A stretch of 64,000 nt of DNA from Epiperipatus broadwayi (lineage: Eukaryota; Onychophora; Udeonychophora; Euonychophora; Peripatidae), in assembly GCA_028023455.1 (NCBI GenBank), contig JAQFVV010006426.1:188001-252000 (forward strand). Direction: 5' to 3'. Shown piece by piece: positions 1 to 10,371 of this stretch (positions are counted from its first letter, which is position 1; each line of letters begins with the position of its first letter). The notes below the pieces were generated by a model. The model was not told the DNA's origin. It worked only from the letters and a program-made list of their open reading frames with translations, and did not search any database. The position numbers and the translations under genes were made by a program.

Positions 1-534
1 TATTCATTTCACCTTGATATCATATTAATGTTTTTACCTCTTATTTTTAAATGCCACAACATCTCCCCTCTTTATTTATTAAACCTTTTATTCTTTTTAT
101 TCTAATCACTAATACATTGTGTATCTAATTCTGTGTTGGAGTATTTATTCCCATTTTTCTCATCTAATTCTTTATCTCTTAGATAATTTATTTGAGATCC
201 ATCCTCGTTAATGCAATTAAAAATTATTGTAGCAATTTTGTTCTCTTCACAAATTGATCTTTCAAATACTTTTACCTTGATCTTGGCCTATATCATATCA
301 AATGGTTACCATCTCATTTCACTTTGCATAGTTTCATAAGATATCTATACGTTTTTCCTAAGAACACATTTTCTCATTTCTTTTTGTTTCTTATATAGAG
401 TTATCAATAATTTATAGGTATGAAATGCTGCATCGTTTGCATAAGTGAAACTATAGGTACTCTTTTTTTAAAATTATATTCACATTATATTTATGTCAAG
501 CAAGCAATGCTAAAGTTAAGATTATCAATAAAAA
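1..534. other. AT-rich stretch, no gene seen
   Basis: Pyrimidine-rich AT sequence with stop codons in all frames. No domain, TIR or tandem array was recognised. A diverged end fragment of the hammerhead-bearing repeat family begins near 535. Confidence 0.6.
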
Positions 535-605
535 GCAGATAGAAACCAGTCCTTATCTTGCATGAGAGTGGTGTAGTAGAAATTACACTACATAAATATT
601 ATTCA
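535..605 (+). repeat. End fragment of hammerhead-bearing repeat, subfamily A
   Basis: Matches the distal part of the subfamily A repeat seen complete at 1140-1230 and 8860-8940. The shared words are AGAAACCAGTCC, an AGTGGT-type block and AATTACACTAC before AAATATTA. The hammerhead segment itself is absent here. A short GA run lies just downstream at 661-674. Confidence 0.6.
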
Positions 606-964
606 TGAGCAGAAATCAGGCCAAAAGTTTGATTTGGCAATAGCTGCAATTGTATGCATGGAGAGAGAGAGAGGATAGGAAGCACAAAATCAAAGAAGCC
701 TGGAAATTTCAGGAGATAATGATGCTATAAATAAAAAAGTGTCAGGTATACCACTTTCCAACAGTGAATTATTTAAATAAATTTGAATAAATAGAATATA
801 TTTAAATATTAAATTAATAATTGAGAGAATACAAATGATATAAACATTAAATAAACTTAGGTTGCTATGATTATGACATACTCATGTCAAAAGCTTGCTC
901 AGCATGCATACAATTAAAGTTCAAGTTATATAAAAGTCTATCTTTTCTGCTAAATGCACATAAG

Positions 965-1235
965 ATTTCAATCAAACTGTAGTAATTGGTACTTATATAT
1001 ACTAAACAATGATAAAGTTATGTGTAAGAGATTATGGTCTAGACCAGTTGATGAGTGCTGGTTGAGCATGAAATGAGCATGGGAATCACACATTTTTTTC
1101 ATGTCTTGAGTTTTATATATATATATAATTGCACCTTCCACAAAATGTTAAAAGTGAATAGAAACCAGACCCTACCTTGTGTGAAAGTGGTATAGTGGAA
1201 ATTACACTTCAGAAATATTATTATTAAATAATGCT
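965..1235 (+). repeat. Hammerhead-bearing dispersed repeat, subfamily A, copy 1
   Basis: Aligns along its length with 8700-8943 (same strand) and in reverse complement with 8264-8530. Shared order: a TATATACT-AACAATGATAAA block, a purine-rich GTGTAAGAGATT block, the hammerhead-like core at 1042-1086, a TTTTTCAT-rich linker, then AAACCAG-CCCTACCTTGTG and the AATTACACT terminus. This is a single copy, not part of a visible foldback, which helps fix the unit in the forward direction. Confidence 0.7.
1042..1086 (+). ncRNA. Degenerate hammerhead ribozyme-like motif (A1)
   Basis: Core reads TTGATGA (1048-1054) instead of CTGATGA, then a stem II GTGCTG/GAGCAT, then GAA and a 3-bp stem III ATG-AG-CAT. 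The expected cleavage nucleotide is G, which hammerheads do not accept, and the C at position 3 is changed. This is a relic of the motif best kept at 9787-9843 on the other strand. Confidence 0.55.
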
Positions 1236-1239
1236 AATT

Positions 1240-2725
1240 TTTTTTATTGTTTTTATTATCAAATTCTTGTCTATAATAATATACACTCCTATTAATCATA
1301 ATCTCCTATGCTCCATTTTTTTTTGATACAGTATTTTTCCATTTTTCACTCATTACTTTTTTAAAAATTTATTAATTACCAATATCAATAAAAAAGTATA
1401 TTAAATTTATTACTAATATTCCTACTTCTTCATTAGTAAATTTTTTTTTAAAAGACAATTATATCTTGTATTTTTAAATATGTCTCTGCTTAGGTATTTC
1501 ATATCCTATAATTACTTTTAGAAATTCATTTCCTAATTCCCATATAAATAACACAAACGGCATACATGATGTATGACAATCCTTTGCAGCTTGTCTTTCT
1601 CATTACTCTCCACAATTTGTAACCCCCTAATTTATATTTATAATTTTTCTTATATAATTTCAGCATTTGTAAGAACCTTTTTTTCAATTCTAATTTTTCT
1701 ACTTATGCTTTCTTGTCCAATCTATACATCGTGTCTTTTAGCTAAACTAGTGCGGAAGTACCATCATATATTTAAGTTTATTTGTAATAATCTAAAAGAA
1801 AAGTTTGTATATAATTGATGTTATTTCTATGTGTCTATAATTATCCAAATGTCCAGCATGATAGGTGCAGGTTAGACTCTGGAGTTCAAGGTTCATGGAT
1901 CATGCTCAGTTCTGCCATTTCTGCTGCTCAAACCTTTTATGTATTCCTGAGCATTAAACTATTTAATTTTTTAAATTTTATTATTTATTGCATAATTTTT
2001 TGTTATCTTTCACTCCCTTTTAAAAACAAACTTATTTTTGCAATCTTCCAACTTCCTAAAACATCTCCATTTGCAGTTCAGTTAAAACAATTCAGTGACA
2101 AGATAAAAGATATTTGTCTTAATTTTGAAATAATTTCATCAGCTAGTTATTGCATTCTTGATTCTTAAGATTTTAAAAGCTTGTATTAACTCTTCTATAA
2201 TTATAACTTTTTTCTTATTATTTCTTTATTGCAAACATCAAATTTGTTTTTAATTTTTTTTTAAATAAAATGTTTTTGTTTATTTTTTTTTCTATTTCTC
2301 GTCTATCCATTTATTCCTTATCTTTCTTATTATCCAATTGATCCAGATTTGCTTCTATACTTAATGTACTTTCCAAATTTTCTATTACTATCTCTTTCTA
2401 CATTATTTATATTCTCTACAGTTTTCTATTTAATCTAATTTTTATATACGTATATTTAATTCTCTTGTTTTTTTCTAAATATGTTTTCCACTATGTATGT
2501 CATTTGCATTTAATTTTTTTCTTTATTACCTTTTATATTCACTTTTTTTCCTTCATAGTAATTAAATTTAATTTTCATAAATTCTTATTAATTTTTCACT
2601 TTTCCATTAAACTTTTATTATCAACTTCCACAATTTCAGATAGATTATTATTTTTATTCACAAAGAACATTGTTTAATTTTAAATCAATTTTCATAATCC
2701 AATATTCTGTCAATTATCAATATCT
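1240..2725. other. AT-rich stretch with T-rich strand, no gene seen
   Basis: Long T-rich tracts. Open frames such as 1573-1818, 1815-2168 and 2465-2677 encode only Phe/Leu/Ile/Ser-rich low-complexity peptides and are taken as chance. A slightly GC-richer patch at 1850-1930 has a weak B-box-like word, but no A box or target duplication was found. Confidence 0.6.
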
Positions 2726-2729
2726 TTGT

Positions 2730-2836
2730 CAAGCATTGGTGGTTGAAAGGTCAGTGACAGCTGCTTTACAAGTAGTTGTCCTGGGTTAGCGGGTTCATTT
2801 CCTGGCTGATGCTATGACACATGAGAAAAAAAAAAA
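2730..2836 (+). mobile_element. tRNA-derived SINE, copy 1
   Basis: About 107 bp ending in an A-run (2825-2836). It begins CAAGCATT, has an A-box-like TGGTTGAAAGG (2740-2750) and a B-box-like GGTTCATTTCC (2792-2802) about 50 bp apart, a spacing that suits a Ser/Leu-type tRNA with a long variable arm. It aligns end to end with the minus-strand copy at 28629-28739, including the GATGCTATGACA-type 3' segment before the A tail. The target duplication is weak: ATCTTTGT before, ATCTTTTT after. Such elements are copied by LINE machinery in trans; the partner LINE is unknown. Confidence 0.72.
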
Positions 2837-2839
2837 TCT

Positions 2840-3600
2840 TTTTTTAAAATTCCATAATATACTTCTAATATGGTTTTTATTATTTATATTTCATCTATAA
2901 GTTTTACTTTTATTAAAAACTTATTTTTTCTTGTATTTTTTGTGTCCAGTTTTTTCCTCTTGTCAAAATGTTTAAGAATTCTTTAAACATTCTTAATTTC
3001 TTTTTTTTTTCATCTAACAAAGCAGAATCAACATATATTTCTGATAGTTTTTTGACCATATAAAATTCCTATCATATTATTTTAATAAATTGGATTTTTC
3101 TATTTCAGTCTGCCCATTAATACTCGTATCTTATTTGCTAAAATTACTAATATTTCCCCCCATGCATCTATAAATATCTTCAATTCAAACAATGTTATCT
3201 TTCTCATCTGTATCCATATAAGTCACTCTTGTATCCCAACTATTTTCATATCTACAAAATTTATTCCACATAAGTTTAGATGTAAATTCTTTTGTAATAC
3301 AGTCAATTCTCTCTTACTCTTTTTCAATAGATCTTTTCATTTCTCAAATATTCTTTCTCTTATACATTTAGAAATTCAGTCTTAATATTTTCATTTATTG
3401 TTCCATTTTTTAAAAAAAATGTAATTCACTAGCTTGCTCATTTTTAAATGCATTATTTGTTTTTATACTTTAAATTCCTTTTTTCCTCAATTATCTTCAT
3501 CTTATTACATATTTTTAATAATTATTTCATTCTTAAAAATTCTTATTTTTCTCCTTTCTTCTTTTTTTAGTGTTTATATATATATATATATACTTAATTA
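2840..3600. other. AT-rich stretch with short (TA)n
   Basis: T-rich low-complexity sequence without recognisable coding content. A short (TA)n tract sits at about 3575-3594, just before a family M repeat copy. Confidence 0.55.
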
Positions 3601-3605
3601 TTAAA

Positions 3606-3690
3606 ATCAGTCAACACTTAGACAATCCCGATATCAATAACAATCAACAATCTCAACCTCTTGTCAAGACAATCTTCTTTAACCATATTT
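3606..3690 (-). repeat. Family M dispersed repeat, copy 1
   Basis: Reverse complement of a motif found also at 38094-38180, 39640-39750 and twice at 63384-63545. The shared core contains TTGACAACAG followed by GAGATTATTGATTGTTAT and GGGATTATCTAAG. It probably marks an end of a non-autonomous element. This copy carries the TCAGTCAACACTTAGACAAT variant also seen near 38160. Confidence 0.65.
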
Positions 3691-3694
3691 GTAT

Positions 3695-4440
3695 GTGTAT
3701 ATATAAAAATCATTAATTCTTACCAATTTATCTTTAATAAACCTACTATTTCACATTAGTATTAATGGATTTCTTACAATCATCACAATGTTACAATTTT
3801 ATATAAAATATATACAATAAATCTTTTTTCACATTTTTCTTTTAAAAATATTTTATTTTATGAAATCATATTATTTTACATTGACTTAATGTTTCTATCA
3901 TTTGATATGGTCATTATCAATAAATTTATAACAATTTTTGAAAAATAAAATATAAATATACAATTCAAAATGATAACACATGAAATAAATAAAAAAATAA
4001 ATATATATATTTATAATGATAAATCATTACATATTAATAAAATAATACTGTCAGTTTACATATTTAATTTGAAATCAAGTACTAGCCTTTTTGTTTTTCT
4101 TACTCCTTGTTTTTTATTTGTATTTATAATTTTAATTACACTGAAAAAATACCATTTAACTTTTTTACATTTGTCTTTTTATTTGGAAACTACTAATTAT
4201 CTTTAGTTTTTAATTAAGCTTATTTTTGTTTGTTTTTAACACTTTGGATAATATTGTAATTAAAATCTATTTTACAGAACAAAGAAATCTAAATATATTA
4301 TTAAGACAAATAACAAGCAAGATCCCCCAAAAATCATTTAAATAATCTTTACATTTTAAATAATCTTGAAGTTTTATCTGACAAAATAGATTAGCCTTGA
4401 TATAACAAAAGATGGGATGTATTTACAAGTTTATGTAATA
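3695..4440. other. AT-rich stretch, no gene seen
   Basis: Very AT-rich, with stops in all frames apart from a 78-codon low-complexity frame at 3970-4206 that has no recognisable domain. Confidence 0.6.
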
Positions 4441-4446
4441 TAAATA

Positions 4447-4518
4447 TATTAAATAATCTTAATATTATCACATATTCTTTTAAATTCATATAAATTAAGA
4501 TACAATAAAAGACAAATG
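4447..4518 (+). repeat. Single arm of a hairpin repeat
   Basis: Aligns with the left arm of the hairpin at 6033-6175 (ATTAAATAA, then CACATATTCTTTTAAATTCA, then AATAAAAGAC). A 12-C homopolymer follows at about 4521-4532. Such runs are error-prone in sequencing, so its exact length is uncertain. Confidence 0.65.
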
Positions 4519-4949
4519 ACTCCCCCCCCCCCCAATGGGTGTTATTTATATGATTCTATGAGGTTCTTGCTTGTAAATTGTTTATATTTAATATAAAAAT
4601 AGGTTTATATTTTTATCATCACATATTTGATAAGACATAAAATAATCATTAATATTTTATTTAATTTTGTAATTATATGTTGGGTTATTTCTATCATCTA
4701 ATTTAAATGTTAAATATTTTGAGAAAAATTCACATTTTATATATAATTACATTTTGAATTACAGGTGTCAAATTAATTCAACCCATATCTTTGATAAATA
4801 TAGTAATGACCATTATTAATCATTTACTAAACTAGAGATTGTCTCTAGCACAGATATAAACTTTAAAACTCAATTAAAGATTATTATATCTGATTTTTTA
4901 AAATTAAACACACAAGCATTTGTTTTTTTCAGTATAATATCTTTATAAA

Positions 4950-6026
4950 TACACCTGGGTCTTGTTTTACATGATAGATAGGTTCCTCAGAAAACACGTG
5001 CAAACGAAATTGTGCAAAAATAGACGTAACTTACATTGCAAAAGGGAGGATGCGGTCTGTGATTTTTCAAAATTCACGTAAAAGCAAAGCACCAACGTAA
5101 AATTACTTTAAAATTTGCGCAAAAAAAAAAAAATAAGGAAATAAAATATGACTAATAAAAAATTTCAAATTTGAAAAAAATTGATACAAGATAAACTTTT
5201 TTTAACTATAATATTTAATTTTATTCAAAATAATATATTTTTATGCATAATTTACAGTACAGTAATTTACATTTTTTTATACACATTTTAATTATTATAG
5301 CTATTTGCTGAAAAACACGTTCGTTTGCAAACAACTAGCGCCAACTTCACACTTATGTTGTGTCAATGGTTTTCTGGTGTCAGCATAATTAGTAATCAAT
5401 CTTTGAGATGATGATTTTATTAATTGTTTATGAAACTAACAACTAAAAATTAAATTCTTATTTTTGTCTTTAATTTTCAATTCTGTTTAAAAATCAAATT
5501 TCACATCACATTAATTTCAAGTCATCATAAGTAATTTTTAAATTGTTAATTACAATTAAAAATCAGATTTTAATTTTTAATTGTTAAATTTAATTGTGCC
5601 CAGTGCTATTACTGACCTTTTAAAAATAAACTTGTGGACACTAAATGATTAATAATTGATTACATTCTTTTTAAAAAGGAAAAACAGAATGTGATTTAAA
5701 ATGCAAAATTAACACGCACAATGTTTGAACAAATTTACATTATAATCTTGTAAAATTTAATGTGGGTATACATAAAATGTGGAAATCATGATTTTAATTT
5801 CATTATTGCATAAAATCTTACTATTATAAAGCACTGAAAATATTGAAATTACTAAGATGAAAGTCGAATTCCAATAATGTGCTATTACTTTCAATATAAC
5901 GTAAGTGTGCGAAATTTATTATTTAAAGTAATAGCGCATTATCAGAGGTTGACTTCCGGTGAAACAGGAATCGCGTAACTTCAAAATCATGGTAAATAAG
6001 TCCGCATAAAAAGAGACCCAGGTGTA
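4950..6026. mobile_element. Non-autonomous TIR DNA transposon, probably TA-target (pogo/Tigger-like)
   Basis: The ends are mirror images: CACCTGGGTCT at 4952-4962 and its complement at 6014-6024, each preceded or followed by TA as expected for Tc1/mariner/pogo insertion. The subterminal sequence is enriched in short ACG-containing words, for example AAACACGTGCAAACGAAATT, which stand out in this AT-rich window and resemble the ends of Tigger-type MITEs. About 1.07 kb, with no transposase frame, so it would depend on enzyme in trans. The TIR is short (about 11-13 bp) and superfamily assignment is tentative. Confidence 0.6.
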
Positions 6027-6032
6027 CTGTAT

Positions 6033-6175
6033 ATTAAATAACCTCAATACTACCACATATTCTTTTAAATTCATATAAATAATGATACAATAAAAGACAT
6101 TTTGGGGGTTATTTGTCTTTTATCTTTATTTATATGAATTTAAAAGAATATGTGGTAATATTGAAGTTATTTAAT
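6033..6175. repeat. Hairpin (foldback) repeat
   Basis: Left arm 6033-6098 and right arm 6114-6175 are nearly complementary over about 62 bp, with a short loop containing GGGGG. One arm of the same repeat occurs at 4447-4518. It starts 7 bp after the TIR element that ends at 6026. Confidence 0.8.
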
Positions 6176-6181
6176 ATTTTA

Positions 6182-6480
6182 TTTATACTTTTCCAAATGT
6201 CTTTAACTGTTAATAATAACATAGAGATAAGTAAAAAACATAATTTTTAATATGGTATTATTCTCCATTCTTTTTCAGATATTGTTGGCTTGACAAGCGA
6301 TTGTACTACCACAAGAATCAAATTGTGACTTTTAGATTTGGAAATATTACATTTAAAATGACACTAATCAATTAAACTATTCTGTCAATAGTCAAACCAG
6401 CAGGAACAGAAGGAGAAATGAAAATAATCTCTTTTAATCTATGTATTATTACTAACAGTTAAATGTGTTTGGAAAAAGTA
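6182..6480. mobile_element. Small TIR element (MITE-like)
   Basis: About 40-bp imperfect inverted repeats: TTTATACTTTTCCAAATG...AACTGTTAATAAT at 6182-6222 and the complementary block at about 6445-6480. The interior is about 220 bp and non-coding. Family unknown. Confidence 0.6.
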
Positions 6481-6769
6481 TAATAATGTTTGAATTTTTC
6501 TAAAAAAATATTTACAATTAAATTGGATAATGGAAATAGTGCAACATATAATTACAAGTAAAATGCTATTACCACACACCTTTAGACAAACATTTATAGA
6601 GTCTTTACCTTATATATGCATTTATAAATATCTACTTTCTTACTTTTTATACAAAAAACAGAATTAACTAAAAGTCTTTTACCAATTCTATTTATAAAAA
6701 TCTACAGTCATATTCAGGTTATTCTCCTTTTCCTTATCCTGTTTGTAATTGTTTTGCTTCAATGATTTG

Positions 6770-6887
6770 AACATTGGCTAAGTAAAGATTTATTCCATGC
6801 TATAAATCTGGTTTCCCCAGCTAAAAGCATGCTAATCTACAGGTAACAAAATTAACATATGGAATAAATCTTTACTTAGCCAATGTT
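6770..6887. mobile_element. Miniature element with perfect 29-bp TIRs
   Basis: The 29 bases at 6770-6798 are perfectly complementary to 6859-6887 (start AACATTGGCTAAGTAAAG). The 60-bp interior contains AGCATGCT. Perfect arms in such diverged surroundings suggest a young insertion or recent arm homogenisation. No related transposase was seen. Confidence 0.82.
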
Positions 6888-7009
6888 AAAAACTTTGAAG
6901 AAAACCAATTAAAAATCTTCTATATTTATCTTAAATCAGTTGCTTTATTTAATGTGAGATTTTATTAATTTTTTATATGATTTTACACTTTCTATCATTT
7001 TTACATTAT

Positions 7010-7370
7010 ATATCATCATCAGCATCCTTGTCAACTATGATCAATCCACTGCAAAATGAAGGTCTCTCCAAGTTCAATCCATCTCTGATTTCTAGCCTCT
7101 CTTCTTCAAACCCTACATGTACACTTTCTTATTTCATCCATCTGTCTCACATGTGATTTCTTTCTGGCTCTTTTGGTTTAATATGCCAACTGTCCATCTA
7201 ATATCATCTCTTCTAGCAGTATGTCCAGCCCAATTCTGTTTGTTCTTTTACCCATATATTGCATTTTCGATCTCTTCTTGTTCCTAACATACATTTTTCC
7301 ATACTCTTTGAGTGGTCTGAAGTCTCTGTATTGCTCTTCTATTAAGTGTCCAAGTTTCAGACTCATAAGT
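7010..7370 (-). pseudogene. 3' end fragment of RTE-like LINE (C-terminal region of pol)
   Basis: The minus strand, over more than one frame, reads as the post-RT tail typical of RTE-like invertebrate LINEs. In order: a TLIKKAIQ-like helix, MEKCML-type, TRRDRK, WVKEQT, then a D..W segment, ending in HFAVD before a GATGATGAT-type 3' repeat at about 7012-7025. The longest uninterrupted piece is 7178-7366. Frameshifts and stops make it dead. A second copy of the same 3' end is at 44175-44810. A (TA)n(TG)n array abuts its 5' side. Confidence 0.7.
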
Positions 7371-7375
7371 AAGAA

Positions 7376-7377
<2 letters not shown>

Positions 7378-7418
<41 letters not shown>

Positions 7419-7419
7419 C

Positions 7420-7464
<45 letters not shown>
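7378..7464. repeat. (TA)n(TG)n microsatellite
   Basis: Uninterrupted TA repeats to about 7414, a GTTCA break, more TA repeats, then about 13 TG units. Confidence 0.95.
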
Positions 7465-7470
7465 AATAGT

Positions 7471-7690
7471 TCTTAACAAGCTTTTCTGAATATCCCAATC
7501 CCCAGACCATTTTCTAGCTGTTGGCTGTCATCAATGAGGCACTAGGATATTCAGATATTAGATCTGAAAATACCAACTCGAGCCCAGTATTTATCTAATA
7601 GTTAACTATTAAGTAGAAAATCTGAAATTTTCAACATCTATATGTCTTCAAATATATCATTTGCCTTATGTATATATAATGCTTACTTTT
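7471..7690 (+). repeat. Family H dispersed repeat, copy 1
   Basis: About 220 bp aligning with 13520-13715. Shared words include CTCGAGCCCAG or CTCAAGCCCAG, TATTTATCTAATA, then GTAGAAAATCTGAAATTTTC and a TATGTCTTCAAA block. It also contains TGGCTGTCATCAATGAGG, related to the subterminal motif of the TIR element at 13500-13980. Confidence 0.75.
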
Positions 7691-7694
7691 TGAA

Positions 7695-8260
7695 TTATAA
7701 ATGTACTATAGTTTTAATCTTTTAAATAATGCTCTAATCTAGTCTTCAATTTATTTGTAACTGTACCTATTTATATTGTCTTTTTATATATTTCAAATAC
7801 TTTATTTTATATATTCTTATCCATAGAATTCTACTTCTTTGCAATGGGATTCCTGTTCCTTCACATATTCTTTCATGGATATTTGAACTGTTGAGTAAAT
7901 TGAACTCACTTTTGTTGCTTAAGTCTTGCCTCAAATTAAATCTCTTTTCTTGATGTTTAATCAAGAATCTACAAAGAATTATGATTTAAAAATAAACTTC
8001 TTATAAGATTCCAAACAAATTTATTTTTCTAGATTCAACAATAAATCCAGCTATATTTGATCTTCCTACACATGACTGAAGTCTTATCAATAGTTTGAAA
8101 AAATCCATGATCATTGCATTCAACTGTTTTATAATTGGAAATTAACAACAGCTGGCTTGTGTATACATAGTCACAAAAGCCATGAACAGCATTGTTTAAG
8201 ACTATCAAATTTATGGCTACAATGGTAGAATTGATGAATTTAATAAAGATACTGATTGAA
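7695..8260. other. AT-rich stretch, no gene seen
   Basis: No TIR, domain or array recognised. Minus-strand frame 7767-7964 has no known motif. Confidence 0.55.
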
Positions 8261-8402
8261 TCTTAATGAATAATATTTCTGAAGTGTAATTTTCACTATA
8301 ACACTCTCACAAAAGATAGGGACTGGTTTCCAACTACTTTTAACAATTGTGTAGGGGTAATCATAAACATATGACAAAAGACATTAAAAAGATGTATGAT
8401 TT

Positions 8403-8443
8403 CCAAAATCACATTTCATGCTGAACCAGCACCCATCAGTTGG
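8403..8443 (-). ncRNA. Hammerhead ribozyme-like motif (A2)
   Basis: On the minus strand: CCAA, then CTGATGG (A9 changed to G), stem II GTGCTG/CAGCAT with loop GTT, GAA, short stem III AT-GTG-AT, cleavage-site T, then TTGG closing stem I. All elements are in the right order. The A9G change would be expected to impair cleavage. Confidence 0.65.
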
Positions 8444-8460
8444 CCCAGATCACAATCTCT

Positions 8461-8503
<43 letters not shown>
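8461..8503. repeat. (TA)n(TG)n microsatellite inside foldback arm
   Basis: About 12 TA units followed by about 9 TG units. Confidence 0.95.
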
Positions 8504-8757
8504 ATCTTTGCCATTGTTCAATATATATTGATAACTAATTACTACAGTTTAATAGATAAGTGCCACACTTACTATCTTCACAATTTTGACATAAACCATT
8601 TAATGGAAGTATATTACTACTTTTTATTAGTCATGCATTAGACTAGAGATTATCCACTTAGTAAATAATATTTCTGTAATAGTAATTTTCATTGTGGTAA
8701 TTGGCTATCTATATATACTGAACAATGATAAAAATGTGTAAGAGATTGTGGTCTGGG

Positions 8758-8799
8758 CCCAGTGATGAGTCCTGGTTCAGCATGAAATGTTCATTTTGG
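8758..8799 (+). ncRNA. Hammerhead ribozyme-like motif (A3)
   Basis: Plus strand: GTGATGA at the core (first C lost), stem II GTCCTG/CAGCAT with one mismatch, GAA, stem III ATG-TT-CAT, cleavage-site T, then TTGG. The outer part of stem I pairs GGTCT (8750-8754) with AGATC downstream. Probably inactive because of the core change. Confidence 0.6.
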
Positions 8800-8949
8800 A
8801 GATCATATATATATTTTTCATAAGTCTTTAGTCATATGTTTATGATTACACCCCTGCATAAGGTGTTAAATGTGCATAGTACACCAGTCCCTACTTTGTG
8901 CAAAAGTGATGTGAAAATTACACTACGAAAATATTAAATAATCTCTAGT

Positions 8950-9675
8950 ATAGTGAATGACTAATAAAAATTATTAATAAACTGATAAATCTGTTTTCTG
9001 ATTGGATTTTCTACAGATTCCTTTATGATATTTTGTTAATAGTTAAGTTGTGTATTAAAAAGTAACAATGTATGTGTGCTAAAAAATCAAACCACGTGTT
9101 ATTTAACTATTTGGTTTATTATAGTTTATTAATTTATTTAAATTCAATTTATTTTTATAACAGTGTTTTAAATTATATTTGCTATTAATCTTTTTAAATA
9201 TTTTTTTTCTATTTCATAAGATGTATATTTATTAACTTTGAACTGATTAAAGTCTTGTTTTTGTTTTAATTATGTAATTTTTTCTTTATTTTGTTTATAG
9301 GTTTATTATTAATTAATTTATTCTTTAATCCTATGGAATAATCATTATTTAAGCTTTATTTTTTATTATATTATTTTTTCCTTTCAATATTTTTATTTTT
9401 TTGTCAGAACAAATTTTTAATGTTCTAATTATTCTAGTCTTTATTATATTTATTTTATAAATGTCTTAATATTTGATCTCCAATTACTTAGCAATAATAT
9501 ATTTCTTTTCACTAATTTTTTTTTTTTTTAAATTTGTTATTCAAAATAGCCATAAAATTAATTTTCTTTTTCTTTTCTTTTTTCATTTTGAATTGAATAT
9601 TACAAATTTTTTTTATTAATATATTTCAAAAATAAAGAGTGTCTTATTTTCAAGACGTATTAATAAACTAAATAA
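8950..9675. other. AT-rich stretch, no gene seen
   Basis: T-rich low-complexity sequence between two foldbacks. Confidence 0.6.
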
Positions 9676-9786
9676 TATTTATGTAATATATAGGGTATAT
9701 GAGCACAAACTTTCACACGATCCACCACTCTCCACTCTATCTCATAACATTGATACACTTGAACACATATATATCGAAAAGATAAA

Positions 9787-9843
9787 TAATCACCAATATA
9801 CGTATTTCATGCTAAATCAGCAATCATCAGTTGGTCCAGATTA
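9787..9843 (-). ncRNA. Hammerhead ribozyme candidate with complete core (B1)
   Basis: Minus strand, 5' to 3': stem I block TAATC (9839-9843), 3-nt bulge TGG, block ACCAA (9831-9835), core CTGATGA, stem II TTGCTG/TAGCAT with loop ATT, GAA, stem III ATA-CG-TAT, cleavage-site A (9797), then TTGGT (9792-9796) and GATTA (9787-9791), which close stem I as 5 + 5 bp. All conserved nucleotides of the family are present. Stems II and III are closed by loops and the chain enters through stem I, so this is type I. A very short stem III is typical of hammerheads in metazoan retroelements, which often cleave as dimers. Stem II has one T-T mismatch and one G-T wobble. Predicted cleavage lies between 9797 and 9796. 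Confidence 0.78.
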
Positions 9844-10311
9844 CCATCTCTACACATTTATGATATAAGTGCTCAGATATATATTAAGATAGCCAATCCT
9901 CATACTTTAATGAACAGGCTTCAATCTACTCCACCCTCCAACTCTTCAACTGTCTATCCAATTGAAAATCTGATGATGGAATGCTCAAAGGCTACCCTGA
10001 GGTCAAGATTCTTGTCACACCCATGTTGACCTAAGGTCAATCTGACCTCTCAGAGATGTTTTCCCATCCCTTGTACATGTATTAAATAGATTTTGTACTT
10101 TACATGAGGGGTCAGATTGACCTTAGGTCAACATGGGTATGACAAGAATCTCGGACTCAGGGTGGCCTTTGAGCATTTCATCATCAGATTTTCAATTAGA
10201 TGGATGGCTGAAGGGTTGGAATGTGGAGTAGATTGAAATCTGTCCATTAAAGTATGAGGATTGGCTATCTTAATATATATATCTGAGCCCTTAAAGCATA
10301 TATGTGTAGAG

Positions 10312-10371
10312 ATGGTAATCTGGACCAACTGATGATTGCTGGTTTAGCATGGAATATGCATATTGGTGATT
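10312..10371 (+). ncRNA. Hammerhead ribozyme-like motif (B2)
   Basis: Mirror copy of B1 on the plus strand. CTGATGA (10329-10335) is intact, stem II is TTGCTG/TAGCAT with loop GTT, but GAA is changed to GGA (10351-10353). Stem I pairing TAATC/GATTA and ACCAA/TTGGT is kept on both sides. Probably inactive because of the invariant-A change. Confidence 0.65.

Larger units (their letters stand above)
8264..8943. mobile_element. Foldback element with hammerhead-bearing arms (subfamily A)
   Basis: The left arm (8264 to about 8535) and right arm (about 8700 to 8943) are imperfect reverse complements of each other. Both contain the subfamily A repeat also found singly at 965-1235. Each arm carries a hammerhead-like core: 8403-8443 on the minus strand and 8758-8799 on the plus strand. 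A (TA)n(TG)n array (8461-8503) interrupts the left arm. No protein is encoded. Transcripts through both arms would form a long hairpin. Confidence 0.75.

Noticed and set aside
1850-1930. Possible tRNA gene or SINE (CAGGTTAGACTCTGGAGTTC and a GGTTCATGG word)
   Set aside because: No cloverleaf could be drawn, the A box is absent and there is no tail or target duplication.
1815-2168. 117-codon plus-strand open frame, among the longest in the window
   Set aside because: T-rich DNA gives Phe/Leu/Ile codons by chance; no motif, no homologous copy and no coding-like composition.
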